A stretch of 64,000 nucleotides of DNA, from assembly GCF_040096615.1 (NCBI RefSeq), contig NZ_JBBMEJ010000010.1, positions 62,001-126,000 of the forward strand, given 5' to 3'. The notes below the pieces were generated by a model. The model did not search any database. It worked only from the letters and a program-made list of their open reading frames with translations, and had not been told where the DNA came from. Below, one piece after another: positions 33,250 to 42,151 of this stretch (within the stretch, counting starts at the first letter, position 1; each line of letters starts with the position of its first letter). The translations under genes and the position numbers were made by a program. The DNA is from Blautia_A aquisgranensis. Lineage in GTDB: Bacteria > Bacillota > Clostridia > Lachnospirales > Lachnospiraceae.

Positions 33250-34209
33250 TCAGGTCAAAGTTTCTGTGATCGCGGCATATGCGATCATTGGACCGTCCTC
33301 GATAATATTTAAACTTGCTGTCTGATAAAGTACTACTCCATTCTCAGTAGCAATGGAAGTATAAAGAATGTTTCCATGATAATCTCTCAGCTCTCCTAAA
33401 TCTTCTCCCTTGAAGAAATATTCACCCGGCTTCTTGGACGGATACCAGCATCCGGTATACGGCGCATATTCGTAAACAACATTCTCAAGAAGCATCTGAC
33501 GATAATGTTTCAGACCGTGACATTTTTTTCCCTGAAGGTGAAGCACCAGATGGCGTACATCCCGCTTATCCTGTTCCACCTCTTCCCAGGTCCAATAGCT
33601 CTGCCCGCCACGTTCAATGAGAATACTAGGGATTCCAAGAGAAGCTGCGTAATTGTAAGCACCACCTGTCGCAGTTGTAGAGCGAACTACATATTTCACG
33701 CCAATGTGTCTTGCCATATGGAGGGAAGCATCTGCTGTTTCATCATCCACAACACCTACATAATATACATATGGATGCAGCTGTTCATATCCGTCACCAC
33801 TGTGAAGATCAATATAATAATCTGTTATAGAAAAAAGCTTCGTTACCATTGTATGGGCGATACGGTCAGCAGCTGTTCCGTTCGGGTCTCCCGGGAATAC
33901 ACGGTTCAGATTCTTGCCATCCTCGTAAACCATACTCATGGTCCTGTGCTCAAATCCGCTGACATTGACAAGAGGAATCACGATCACATTTCCCTTCAGA
34001 TCCTCTGGCTGAAACTCTTTAGCCAGTTCCATGGCAGCCTGAATTCCTACGTATTCCGCACTATGTACACCTGCTGTGATCAGAATCGTCGGTCCATCCT
34101 CCACTCCGCAGATCACAGTTGCCGGCATGCTCATGCCACCTCCTGTGATTTTGATCTCACCCTGTGCTTTCTCTCCCTTTTCTATCACCCAGTCATCAAT
34201 TTTGATCAT
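33250..34209 (-). CDS. Succinylglutamate desuccinylase/aspartoacylase-family zinc deacylase
   Basis: The 319-residue M14-like amidohydrolase has the zinc-site motif HxxE in TAGVHSAEYVG and the third ligand His in YYIDLHSGDG, with NLNRVFPGDPNGTAADRIA as the substrate-binding Asn-Arg region. These enzymes remove acyl groups from N-acyl amino acids; which one is not predictable. AAGGAAAA precedes the ATG. It lies 136 bases after hisIE and has its own promoter, so it is probably not part of the histidine operon. Confidence 0.87.
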   Translation of the reverse strand: MIKIDDWVIEKGEKAQGEIKITGGGMSMPATVICGVEDGPTILITAGVHSAEYVGIQAAMELAKEFQPEDLKGNVIVIPLVNVSGFEHRTMSMVYEDGKNLNRVFPGDPNGTAADRIAHTMVTKLFSITDYYIDLHSGDGYEQLHPYVYYVGVVDDETADASLHMARHIGVKYVVRSTTATGGAYNYAASLGIPSILIERGGQSYWTWEEVEQDKRDVRHLVLHLQGKKCHGLKHYRQMLLENVVYEYAPYTGCWYPSKKPGEYFFKGEDLGELRDYHGNILYTSIATENGVVLYQTASLNIIEDGPMIAYAAITETLT

Positions 34210-34259
34210 TGGCCGTTTTCCTTTCTTTTATCTCTGTATTTCCGCACTCATTTTGAGTA

Positions 34260-34288
34260 AGTATATCATGCCTAACCGAACTTGTACA
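34260..34288 (-). promoter_or_regulatory. Promoter of the deacylase gene
   Basis: TGTACA (34283-34288) and TATACT (34260-34265) on the minus strand are 17 bases apart, in the gap between hisIE and the deacylase gene. Confidence 0.55.
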
Positions 34289-34345
34289 TGAAAACCTTCC
34301 AGAATTTCTCTGAATTCGCGAAAATACTTTTAAAAGGAACATTTT

Positions 34346-35626
34346 TTATCTCTTGGAAAGCTCACTGGTAATGTCTTCCCAGCTGACGCCCTTTTCTACC
34401 ATAAGAACCATCATATGATAAAGAAAATCCGAAATCTCATATTTTACTTCTTCTTTATCCGGATTCTTAGCCGCAATGACGATCTCTGTGCATTCCTCTC
34501 CGACTTTTTTGAGGATCTTATCGATTCCCTTGTCAAAAAGATAACTCGTATAGGAACCTTCCTTCGGATTTTCCCTTCGGTCTGCGATCACATCGTATAC
34601 CTTCTGGAATACATGAAGAGGATTGGTATCATTGTATTCCTTCTGCACCAGAGGCTTAAAGAAGCAGGTACGGTTTCCGGTATGGCAGGCAGCACCAATC
34701 TGATCCACCTTTGCAAGGATGGTGTCATTATCACAGTCAATAGTCAGAGATTTCACATACTGTACATGCCCGGAGGTCAGTCCCTTTGTCCAGAGTTCAT
34801 TCCTGCTGCGGCTCCAGTAGGTCATTTTCCCAAGCTTCAGTGTGGTATTGAAAGCCAGCTCATTCATGTACGCCAGCATCAGTACTTCATCTGTCCGGTA
34901 ATCCTGAACAATGACCGGAACCATTCCAGCACTGTTCAGCTTGAAGTCTGACCATGCAATATTACTTTTAAAGGTATTGACCGGGATTCCTGCTTTCTCA
35001 CAGCTTTCTTTCAGTGCATGGAGATCAACTTCCATGCTGCTCACATATGCACCGCAGAGTCCGGAAACGGCCAGATCTTCCAGAAGCTTCATGATCTTAT
35101 CGTTGGAGCTTTCATCTGTATGAAGAATAATCGGTATATTTGAGATCGCTGCAATTTCTCCCTGCAGTGTATCCAGTGCCAGGATACGGTCTGCATATTC
35201 TTCGATCAGCTGTTGATTCTCTGTGAATTCTTTAAAATCTGAAATGCTGATCACCATACGGTCTTTTCCGAAACGTCTGGATACCTCTTCCAGAAGTTCA
35301 ATATTGCTTTCTTTTGAAAAATTCAGAACAACCCGGGCACATCCTGCATAGATCAGTTTCTTTACATCTTCCACACGTTTGATATTTCCGGCTGCGATCA
35401 CTGGAATCTCCGCACTTTTACAGATATCACGGATTTTTCCGATGGCACGATCATGCTCTGCATCTGCCGAAGAAAAGTCAAAGACAAGAAGCTCATCTGC
35501 TCCGTTATCCCTGTAAAACTTTGCAAGGGTCTCTACATCACCGTCGCCGAAAAGATTTCTCTGTCCAAATCCTGTCACTGCCTTCTCAGAGTGAAGATAC
35601 AGGCAGGGAATCAACTGTTTATTCAT
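34346..35626 (-). CDS. hisIE: HisIE (phosphoribosyl-AMP cyclohydrolase / phosphoribosyl-ATP diphosphatase) with a degenerate HisF-like N-terminal domain
   Basis: The 426-residue protein has three parts. Residues 1 to about 220 resemble the HisA/HisF barrel (starting LIPCLYLHS, with PVIAAGNIKRVEDVKKLIYAG). Residues 225-325 are HisI, with the metal motif DCDNDTIL and CHTGNRTCFF. Residues 335-426 are HisE (VGEECTEIVIAAKN). HisI and HisE do steps 3 and 2 of histidine synthesis. In the barrel domain the catalytic Asp11 of HisF is Tyr10, and the Asp130 strand reads VISISD, so cyclase activity is unlikely. It is the last gene of the his operon, 15 bases after hisB. Confidence 0.93.
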   Translation of the reverse strand: MNKQLIPCLYLHSEKAVTGFGQRNLFGDGDVETLAKFYRDNGADELLVFDFSSADAEHDRAIGKIRDICKSAEIPVIAAGNIKRVEDVKKLIYAGCARVVLNFSKESNIELLEEVSRRFGKDRMVISISDFKEFTENQQLIEEYADRILALDTLQGEIAAISNIPIILHTDESSNDKIMKLLEDLAVSGLCGAYVSSMEVDLHALKESCEKAGIPVNTFKSNIAWSDFKLNSAGMVPVIVQDYRTDEVLMLAYMNELAFNTTLKLGKMTYWSRSRNELWTKGLTSGHVQYVKSLTIDCDNDTILAKVDQIGAACHTGNRTCFFKPLVQKEYNDTNPLHVFQKVYDVIADRRENPKEGSYTSYLFDKGIDKILKKVGEECTEIVIAAKNPDKEEVKYEISDFLYHMMVLMVEKGVSWEDITSELSKR

Positions 35627-35641
35627 AACCTCTCCTTTGTA

Positions 35642-36229
35642 TCAGAGACTTCCCTTTGTGGAAAGTACATCTGTGATTCGGGAATCATACTGTGTAGCCG
35701 CATCAAGAGCCTTTGCAAAGCTCTTAAACATAGCCTCTGCCACATGATGGCTGTTTCCGCCGGACAGAACCTTGATATGAAGGTTCATAGCAGCAGAGTA
35801 AGATACCGCATAGAAGAATTCTTTTACCATCTCCGTTGCCATATCTCCCATCTTCTCTGTGGAAAATTCAGCATCCCATCCAAGATACGGTCTGCCGGAA
35901 AGGTCTACCGCACAAAGTACCAGTACCTCATCCATAGGAAGAATACAGCTGCCGTAACGTTTAATACCTTTTTTATCGCCCACAGCTTCCCGGATCGCAT
36001 TTCCAAGAACAATACCTGTATCCTCTATGGTATGATGATCGTCCACATGCAGATCTCCGTTAACTTTCAGATCAAGATCATAAAGGCCATGGCGGGTAAA
36101 ACCATCCAGCATGTGATCGAAAAATCCGATTCCTGTCTCAATGTCAGAAGTTCCGGTTCCGTCAATATTTAATTTCAGCCTGATCTGGGTTTCTTTTGTA
36201 TTTCTCTCAATCAATGCTTCTCTTGGCAT
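35642..36229 (-). CDS. hisB: Imidazoleglycerol-phosphate dehydratase
   Basis: The 195-residue enzyme has the Mn-binding repeats of IGPD: GIGFFDHMLDGFTRHG, HVDDHHTIEDTGIVLG, and a C-terminal NSHHVAEAMFKSFAKAL. It dehydrates imidazoleglycerol phosphate (step 6). No phosphatase domain is fused, as expected outside enterics. Its ATG overlaps the hisD stop by one base (TGATG). Confidence 0.97.
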   Translation of the reverse strand: MPREALIERNTKETQIRLKLNIDGTGTSDIETGIGFFDHMLDGFTRHGLYDLDLKVNGDLHVDDHHTIEDTGIVLGNAIREAVGDKKGIKRYGSCILPMDEVLVLCAVDLSGRPYLGWDAEFSTEKMGDMATEMVKEFFYAVSYSAAMNLHIKVLSGGNSHHVAEAMFKSFAKALDAATQYDSRITDVLSTKGSL

Positions 36230-37539
36230 CAGTCGTTCTCCTTATCCTCGTCCTCGAAACGAACAGCAATGGAATTCGCATGTGCAGTCAGCTGCTCAGA
36301 TGTGGCAAACTGAACAATATCCTTGTGAATCTTTTTCAGTGCTTCTCTGGAATAGTATACAATGCTGGACTTTTTAATAAAATCATCTACAGAAAGTGCG
36401 GAGAAAAATTTCGCAGTTCCGTTGGTCGGAAGTACATGGTTCGGTCCTGCAAAGTAATCTCCCAGCGGTTCAGAGCTGTACTGACCGATAAAAATAGCAC
36501 CTGCATTCCGTACCTTCATCATATCCTCAAATGGATTCTTCGTAACAATCTCCATATGCTCAGAAGCGATCTCATTGGCAGCCTCGATCGCCTCATCCAT
36601 ATCCTCTGCGATCAGGATATAGCCAAAATTCTCCAGAGATTTCTCAATGATCGCTTTTCGGGAAAGCTTCTCCACGAAGCCTTTTACTTCTGCATCTACC
36701 TGATCTGCAAATTCCTCACTTGTGGTGATCAGGATCGCTGATGCCATCTCATCATGCTCAGCCTGGGAAAGAAGATCCGCTGCAATATAATGCGGATTTG
36801 CTGTCTCATCTGCAAGAACCAGAATCTCACTTGGACCTGCAATGGAATCAATGCTTACGTGACCGTAAACTGCTTTTTTTGCCAGGGCAACAAAAATATT
36901 TCCCGGACCTACGATCTTATCAACTTTCTGAATGCTCTCCGTTCCATATGCAAGCGCACCGATTGCCTGTGCACCTCCGACCTTGTAGATCTCATCTGCA
37001 CCAGCCTCATTGGCAGCTACCAGTGTACTTGGATTCACTTTGCCGTCTTTTCCAGGAGGTGTTGTCATGACGATCCGGTCAACACCTGCCACTTTGGCCG
37101 GTACGATGTTCATCAGAACAGAAGATGGATACACTGCTTTTCCACCCGGAACATAAACACCAACCCGGTTCAGTGCTGTTACCTTCTGTCCAAGCATGGT
37201 TCCGTCTGTTGTGCTTGTAAACCAGCTGTTCTGAAGCTGTTTCTCATGGAAGCTCCGGATATTGACAAGTGCCTTGCGGATCACATCGATCAGGGATGGA
37301 TCAACCAGAGTATAAGCCTCATCGATCTCCTCCTGTGTGACACGGATCGTTTCTTTTGTTACTTCAACTTTATCAAACTCTTTTGTATACTCAAAGAGTG
37401 CTGCATCTCCCTCGGCTCTTACCTTTGTGAGGATATCAGCTACTGCATCTTCAAATTTGCCGTAATTATTCGGACTTCTCTTTAAAAGATTCTCCAGAAT
37501 ATCTTTTGTGGATTCTTTGGTCAGTTTTACCTTACGCAT
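36229..37539 (-). CDS. hisD: Histidinol dehydrogenase
   Basis: The 436-residue zinc enzyme performs the last two oxidations of histidine synthesis. Family motifs are visible: VYVPGGKAVYPSSVLMN, DSIAGPSEILVLADE, and the conserved His pair in SQAEHDEMASAILITT and the later SEHMEI. The gene follows hisG by 49 bases. It is tightly coupled to hisB. Confidence 0.97.
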   Translation of the reverse strand: MRKVKLTKESTKDILENLLKRSPNNYGKFEDAVADILTKVRAEGDAALFEYTKEFDKVEVTKETIRVTQEEIDEAYTLVDPSLIDVIRKALVNIRSFHEKQLQNSWFTSTTDGTMLGQKVTALNRVGVYVPGGKAVYPSSVLMNIVPAKVAGVDRIVMTTPPGKDGKVNPSTLVAANEAGADEIYKVGGAQAIGALAYGTESIQKVDKIVGPGNIFVALAKKAVYGHVSIDSIAGPSEILVLADETANPHYIAADLLSQAEHDEMASAILITTSEEFADQVDAEVKGFVEKLSRKAIIEKSLENFGYILIAEDMDEAIEAANEIASEHMEIVTKNPFEDMMKVRNAGAIFIGQYSSEPLGDYFAGPNHVLPTNGTAKFFSALSVDDFIKKSSIVYYSREALKKIHKDIVQFATSEQLTAHANSIAVRFEDEDKEND

Positions 37540-37588
37540 AATAAATCTCTGCCTTCTTTCTGTATTTGATCCTCCGTATGATAGGAGA

Positions 37589-38227
37589 TTATTTTACCAC
37601 ATTTCGAAGCTCTGTGATCAGCTTGCGGATACGCTCATCTTCCATCTTCATGCTCACCTGGTTGACTACCATGCGTGCAGACAGCGGGCAGACCTCTTCC
37701 AGAACCTTCAGACCATTTTCACGAAGCGTACTTCCTGTTTCCACGATATCCACGATCACCTCGGAAAGCCCTACGATAGGCGCCAGCTCAATGGAACCGT
37801 TCAGCTTGATGATCTCAACAGTCTGGTGCTTTTTATTATAGAAATAATCTTTGGCAATGTTCGGATATTTGGTTGCCACACGGATCAGCTGATTGTTGTT
37901 AAGAACCTCTCTTGCACTCTCCGGTCCGCATACACACATGCGGCAGGCTCCGAATCCAAGATCCATGACCTCGTAAAGTTTACGTCCTTCCTCCAAGATC
38001 GTATCTTTACCTACAATACCGATATCTGCTGCACCATACTCAACATAGGTTGGTACATCCGGTCCTTTTGCAAGGAAAAATTTCAGTTTCAGTTCCTCGT
38101 TGGTAAAAATAAGCTTACGGGAATCCTTGTCGCGCATCTCTTCACATGTGATTCCGATCTTCTCAAACATATCCAGTGTCTTATTAGCCAGACGCCCTTT
38201 TGTGAGGGCAAATGTAAGATATCTCAT
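37589..38227 (-). CDS. hisG: ATP phosphoribosyltransferase, short form
   Basis: The 212-residue catalytic subunit starts MRYLTFALTKGRL and lacks the C-terminal regulatory domain of the long form. The PRPP-binding segment is GLSEVIVDIVETGSTLRENG. The short form needs HisZ for activity and feedback control by histidine, and hisZ is directly upstream, overlapping by one base. Confidence 0.97.
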   Translation of the reverse strand: MRYLTFALTKGRLANKTLDMFEKIGITCEEMRDKDSRKLIFTNEELKLKFFLAKGPDVPTYVEYGAADIGIVGKDTILEEGRKLYEVMDLGFGACRMCVCGPESAREVLNNNQLIRVATKYPNIAKDYFYNKKHQTVEIIKLNGSIELAPIVGLSEVIVDIVETGSTLRENGLKVLEEVCPLSARMVVNQVSMKMEDERIRKLITELRNVVK

Positions 38228-39348
38228 CAGTCCTGCTCCTCCTTTGCCTGGCGTAATGCCACATTTTTCCCTTCGCTTCGAAGCTTCATTGCTTCTTCGA
38301 TGGCTTCCTTCAGTTCATCTTTTCCATATGTGATCACGACGGTTTTGCCTTCAGCCGGAACAGAAATCTTCTGTCTGGAAAGCGCAAGCATCAGGTTATC
38401 CACCACAATAGCAAAACCGATAGAAGAAGCCGGTTTACCGAAATGCTTCATCAGCTCATTGTAACGACCACCTTTGATCAGAGGTTCGCCGGTTCCATAT
38501 GTATAAGCCTGGAAAATAATTCCTGTATAATAGCGGAATTTACTGAGCATACCGAAATCAAAAGCAATATATTTCTCGCAGCCATAAATCTTCAGTATCT
38601 CATAGATTTCTTCCAGACGCTTGACAGCTGCCAGTGCCTCCGGATTGGTGGTAAGCTTTCTGGCCTTTTCAAGAACCTCAGCGGAACCAAACATCTGTGG
38701 AAGCTCTGCAAAAACTTCGGAAAGGCTCTCACCTAAATTCTGTCCCTTAAGAAGCTCCTCCACACCAAAATAATTCTTCTGTGAGATCAGTTCACGAAGA
38801 TGTTCTTCCATCTCCGGTTCCAGATCAGCCTCAGCAAGAAGAGACTTGTAATAGTCTACCTGTCCCACACTGACCTGAAATTCCGTAAGGCCTGCTGCCT
38901 TCAGACATTCTACAGTCATGGCAAGAATCTCTGCATCTGCTGCTGCGGAATCATCGCCGATATGTTCCACACCCATCTGGGTGCTCTCTTTCATCTGACC
39001 TCTGTAACTGGAATTATTGATAAAAGTATTTCCGGTATAGCAGAGACTCACCGGTCCGTTCTCCGGATCAAAATAAGTTGCACACGCTCTGGAAACAGAC
39101 GGTGTGAAGTCCGGTCTGAGGACAAGTGTATTACCCTCTCTGTCAAAAAATTTATAAAGATCCTTGGATGGAATCGTTCCGACTTCATTGCTGAAAACTT
39201 CAAAATATTCAAAACCTGGTGTCTCTATATCTTCATATCCATATCTTGAAAACACCTGGTGCAGCTCCTTCTGGAGCCGTTTCTTGCGGCTGCATTCCTC
39301 TCCATAAATGTCCCGCACACCTTCAGGTGTATGAAAAATACGCTGCAT
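38227..39348 (-). CDS. hisZ: ATP phosphoribosyltransferase regulatory subunit
   Basis: The 373-residue HisRS-like paralogue has class II motif 2-type sequence (SLCYTGNTFINNSSYRGQMKE) and a GGRYNELMKHFG segment, but no anticodon-binding domain. It forms a hetero-octamer with short HisG and senses histidine. It is the first gene of the his operon, with GGAGGAGATC upstream and a near-consensus promoter at 39435-39463. I see no T-box or His-leader peptide between promoter and start. Confidence 0.95.
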   Translation of the reverse strand: MQRIFHTPEGVRDIYGEECSRKKRLQKELHQVFSRYGYEDIETPGFEYFEVFSNEVGTIPSKDLYKFFDREGNTLVLRPDFTPSVSRACATYFDPENGPVSLCYTGNTFINNSSYRGQMKESTQMGVEHIGDDSAAADAEILAMTVECLKAAGLTEFQVSVGQVDYYKSLLAEADLEPEMEEHLRELISQKNYFGVEELLKGQNLGESLSEVFAELPQMFGSAEVLEKARKLTTNPEALAAVKRLEEIYEILKIYGCEKYIAFDFGMLSKFRYYTGIIFQAYTYGTGEPLIKGGRYNELMKHFGKPASSIGFAIVVDNLMLALSRQKISVPAEGKTVVITYGKDELKEAIEEAMKLRSEGKNVALRQAKEEQD

Positions 39349-39434
39349 GATGATCTCCTCCGTAAAACATTTTGAAATTCCATGTGGTTTACTTTAGTTC
39401 GCTACCATGCTACCACAGGAAAAACTTAAATTAG

Positions 39435-39463
39435 ATTATATAGGAAACTTTTCCAAAAGTCAA
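39435..39463 (-). promoter_or_regulatory. Promoter of the histidine operon
   Basis: TTGACT (39458-39463) and TATAAT (39435-39440) are 17 bases apart. The -35 box overlaps the recU stop codon. The leader (about 80 bases) contains the direct repeat TGGTAGC twice (GTGGTAGCATGGTAGC), a possible operator. Confidence 0.8.
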
Positions 39464-39993
39464 TCCCGTAATTGCAGATCTTTCTGGACTCCCTCCAGAT
39501 AAGGTACCAGAAACCCACTTCTCCCGGGGAGATAAAATTCATCATCCAGCTCTTCCCTGCGAAAACTTTTTCTTCCGCCTGCTTCCATCCGGTTCCAGAA
39601 TTCCTTCAGTTTACGAAGGGTAAGATAGTAAAAAACATTGTCTGCGCTGAAATAGATCAGAAAAAAAGCAATCCCCTTCTGCTTTTCAAACTCTTCCATA
39701 AAAGCTACCTGGTGAGGATGAATGTTCGCAAGGGGAAAGGTCTTTACACAGCATTCCTTTGCATCGAAGCAGACAGGAATGCCCTGTACTGCTCCGATGT
39801 AGTCTACTGTACTTTTCTGTTCAAAATAGGCCAGTGTAATGTGACGGCTGTTCTTGTCCATTTTCACCGGCGTGATGGGGGTTGGAATCTTCTGGATCAG
39901 GGCCAGGCCTTTTTCACGGTACTGGTCATTGGTACGGTTGATCAGCTCCTCAAGTGTGGAACCTCTTAGTCCTCTGCTGTTCCATGTTGCCAT
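39460..39993 (-). CDS. recU: Holliday junction resolvase RecU
   Basis: The 177-residue nuclease resembles RecU: it starts WNSRGLRGSTLEELINRTN, and the active-site strand reads KSTVDYIGAVQGIPVCFDAKEC (the family has D...E-x-K). It cleaves four-way junctions in recombination and chromosome segregation. It lies 15 bases after lepB, near the end of the ygiQ-to-recU cluster. Confidence 0.9.
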   Translation of the reverse strand: MATWNSRGLRGSTLEELINRTNDQYREKGLALIQKIPTPITPVKMDKNSRHITLAYFEQKSTVDYIGAVQGIPVCFDAKECCVKTFPLANIHPHQVAFMEEFEKQKGIAFFLIYFSADNVFYYLTLRKLKEFWNRMEAGGRKSFRREELDDEFYLPGRSGFLVPYLEGVQKDLQLRD

Positions 39994-40008
39994 AACTTAG
40001 CCCGCCTT

Positions 40009-40566
40009 CTAATTCAGTAATTTGATCGATGGGAAATATCGTATCTCTGCTTTTCCAACGATCTGGTCAAACCGCACAAAGGTATTTTCCCAGTACCTGG
40101 AATCCTTGGAATTGTTCCGGTTATCACCCATCATAAAATAGCAGTCCTCCGGAACCTCATATGGGCCAAAGCTTCCAAACGGCGTTTCCGCCACAAAAGA
40201 ATCATCCAGCGGAGTCTCCGAATCATTAATATAAACTTTACCGTTTTTGATCTCCACCTTGTCTCCCGGGAGACCAATGATTCGTTTGATGAAAAGCTGG
40301 GATTCATCATCCGGATACTTGAAGATCACAATGTCAAAACGCTCCGGATCTTTCCATTTCTTGGAAATCTCATTTCCGAACAGATCCATATTAAAACCAT
40401 AGGCCAGCCGGAAACCAAAGATACGGTCGCCTGTCATGATCGTATTCTCCATAGATTCAGACGGAATCTTCGCATTGATCAGCACCACATTGTTAATAAC
40501 CAGGACTACGACCACCACAATGATGATCATCTTCACATAATCCCATATTTCATTCCAGATTTTCAT
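40009..40566 (-). CDS. lepB: Signal peptidase I
   Basis: The 185-residue enzyme has one N-terminal transmembrane anchor (about residues 12-31). The catalytic Ser38 sits in IPSESMENTI and Lys94 in FIKRIIGLPGD, with the C-terminal GDNRNNSKDSRYW box. It removes signal peptides outside the membrane. Its start overlaps the end of the pseudouridine synthase gene by 17 bases. Confidence 0.96.
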   Translation of the reverse strand: MKIWNEIWDYVKMIIIVVVVVLVINNVVLINAKIPSESMENTIMTGDRIFGFRLAYGFNMDLFGNEISKKWKDPERFDIVIFKYPDDESQLFIKRIIGLPGDKVEIKNGKVYINDSETPLDDSFVAETPFGSFGPYEVPEDCYFMMGDNRNNSKDSRYWENTFVRFDQIVGKAEIRYFPSIKLLN

Positions 40567-41518
40567 AATAGCTTTCCTCCAACTGTTCCTTTTTTAATAC
40601 TTCAAGAAAGATCTCCGGTACCGGTGCTGTAAAAGCTTTTCCCGTAAGATATGAAAGTGTACCCTTCACGGCCGGAAATTCCATACGGAAAGAATGAAGT
40701 AGCTGGCTTTTCACTCTTCCGGCTGTTTTTCCATATTTGGGATCTCCGATGATCGGATGACCTTCTGAAGCGAGATGTGCACGGATCTGATGTGCACGGC
40801 CGGTAATCAGCTCCACCTTCAGAAGCGTCCTTTTTCCATTATCTCCCAATGGAAAATATCTCGTCTCTATGGGCAGCGCGCCTTCTCTTTCTTCTTTATG
40901 TATCGTTACTTTATTGCTTTTTTTATCTTTCGTCAGATGTCCCCGGATATGTTTTTCCTGCTTCAGAACCCCTTCCACAAGGCACAGATAATACTTATGC
41001 AGGTTTCTTGATTTAAACATATCCGAAAGCTCCTGAAGCCCTGCAAGACTTTTTCCTGCGGCAATAAGGCCACTGGTGTTCCGGTCCAGACGATTGCACA
41101 CAGATGGCCGGAATGTTCTGAGATCATCTTCCGTAAGGCTTCCACTGTCCAGAAGATATCCCGTCAGATATTCCACCAGCGACGGAGTTCCGTCATCTGC
41201 AGGCTGGGAAAGCATTCCAGCAGGTTTATTGATCAGCAGGATATTCTCATCCTCATAGATGATATCCAACGAATGCTTCGCTCTCGGTGCCGGAATACTT
41301 CCGCTGAATTTCTCAAAGGTTTCATCACTCAAAAATAATTTCACATGATCTCCTGAGATCAGCTTCTCATTTCCGGTTGCTTTCTTTCCATTCAAAGTGA
41401 TATTTTTCTTACGCATCATTTTATAAAAAAAGCTCTTCGGTGCTTCTCTGAGAAGCTTCGCCAGATATTTGTCAAAACGCTGTCCGGCCTCGTTATCGTT
41501 AATGATAAATTCTTTCAT
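40550..41518 (-). CDS. RluA-family pseudouridine synthase
   Basis: The 322-residue enzyme has an N-terminal S4-like domain (QRFDKYLAKLLREAP) and the RluA catalytic domain. The conserved Asp is in CNRLDRNTSGL, and the binding motif is ITGRAHQIRAHLA. It makes pseudouridine in rRNA or tRNA; the site cannot be assigned, though the layout is of the RluC/RluD type. Overlaps lepB by 17 bases. Confidence 0.94.
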   Translation of the reverse strand: MKEFIINDNEAGQRFDKYLAKLLREAPKSFFYKMMRKKNITLNGKKATGNEKLISGDHVKLFLSDETFEKFSGSIPAPRAKHSLDIIYEDENILLINKPAGMLSQPADDGTPSLVEYLTGYLLDSGSLTEDDLRTFRPSVCNRLDRNTSGLIAAGKSLAGLQELSDMFKSRNLHKYYLCLVEGVLKQEKHIRGHLTKDKKSNKVTIHKEEREGALPIETRYFPLGDNGKRTLLKVELITGRAHQIRAHLASEGHPIIGDPKYGKTAGRVKSQLLHSFRMEFPAVKGTLSYLTGKAFTAPVPEIFLEVLKKEQLEESYYENLE

Positions 41519-41530
41519 TATATAATGCTC

Positions 41531-42151
41531 CTACAGACAGATTGCCAGGATCGTATGCTTGATCAGCTCTTCCCTGGAAAGCTCCGGATAGCGGTCATCC
41601 GGTGTAAATTTAATTCCGCTTCTTAAAGATTCCTTATGCTCATTCATAGAATCCAGACGTTCCAGATATGGTTTCAGGTCTTTCAGGATCTTCACATCAA
41701 CCTTATAGCCGTTTTTGCGTACGATCTTCTGAGACTGTTCTGCCAGATATGCGATATCAGCCTTCGGATCACTGGTATAGCCTACCACCGTATTTCCGCA
41801 TACGGCAACCGCATCCAGATAACCGCTCTTTTCATAAAAGGTCATATACATCTCATAGGACATCACCAGATCTTTGGCATGCTCCCGGATCTCCCGGTAA
41901 AGTTTCTCATCCATGGGATGGCGCATCAGGATCATGATCAGGCTTACCATGGACTTACAGCCCGGAAGACAGCCCACTACTGTCAGCACTGTCCATACGG
42001 TCATTCGCGTACCATTAACCGCCCATGCTGTAAAAAAGATGATAAGAGGCAGGGAAAAAAGGCCTGCAGTGATCAGAAGGCGTCTCTTTTTTTCACTGCT
42101 GAAATAGCCGAAATCACCTTTTTTTATTTTTGTTTTTTTTGTATTTTTCAT
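41531..42151 (-). CDS. Membrane-anchored protein of unknown function
   Basis: The 206-residue product has a basic N terminus, two adjacent transmembrane helices (about 26-44 and 51-76), and a cytoplasmic C-terminal domain of about 125 residues beginning MRHPMDEKLYREIREH. I recognise no family. The overlap of 38 bases with ygiQ upstream and the 12-base gap to the pseudouridine synthase put it in the same operon. Confidence 0.8.
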   Translation of the reverse strand: MKNTKKTKIKKGDFGYFSSEKKRRLLITAGLFSLPLIIFFTAWAVNGTRMTVWTVLTVVGCLPGCKSMVSLIMILMRHPMDEKLYREIREHAKDLVMSYEMYMTFYEKSGYLDAVAVCGNTVVGYTSDPKADIAYLAEQSQKIVRKNGYKVDVKILKDLKPYLERLDSMNEHKESLRSGIKFTPDDRYPELSREELIKHTILAICL

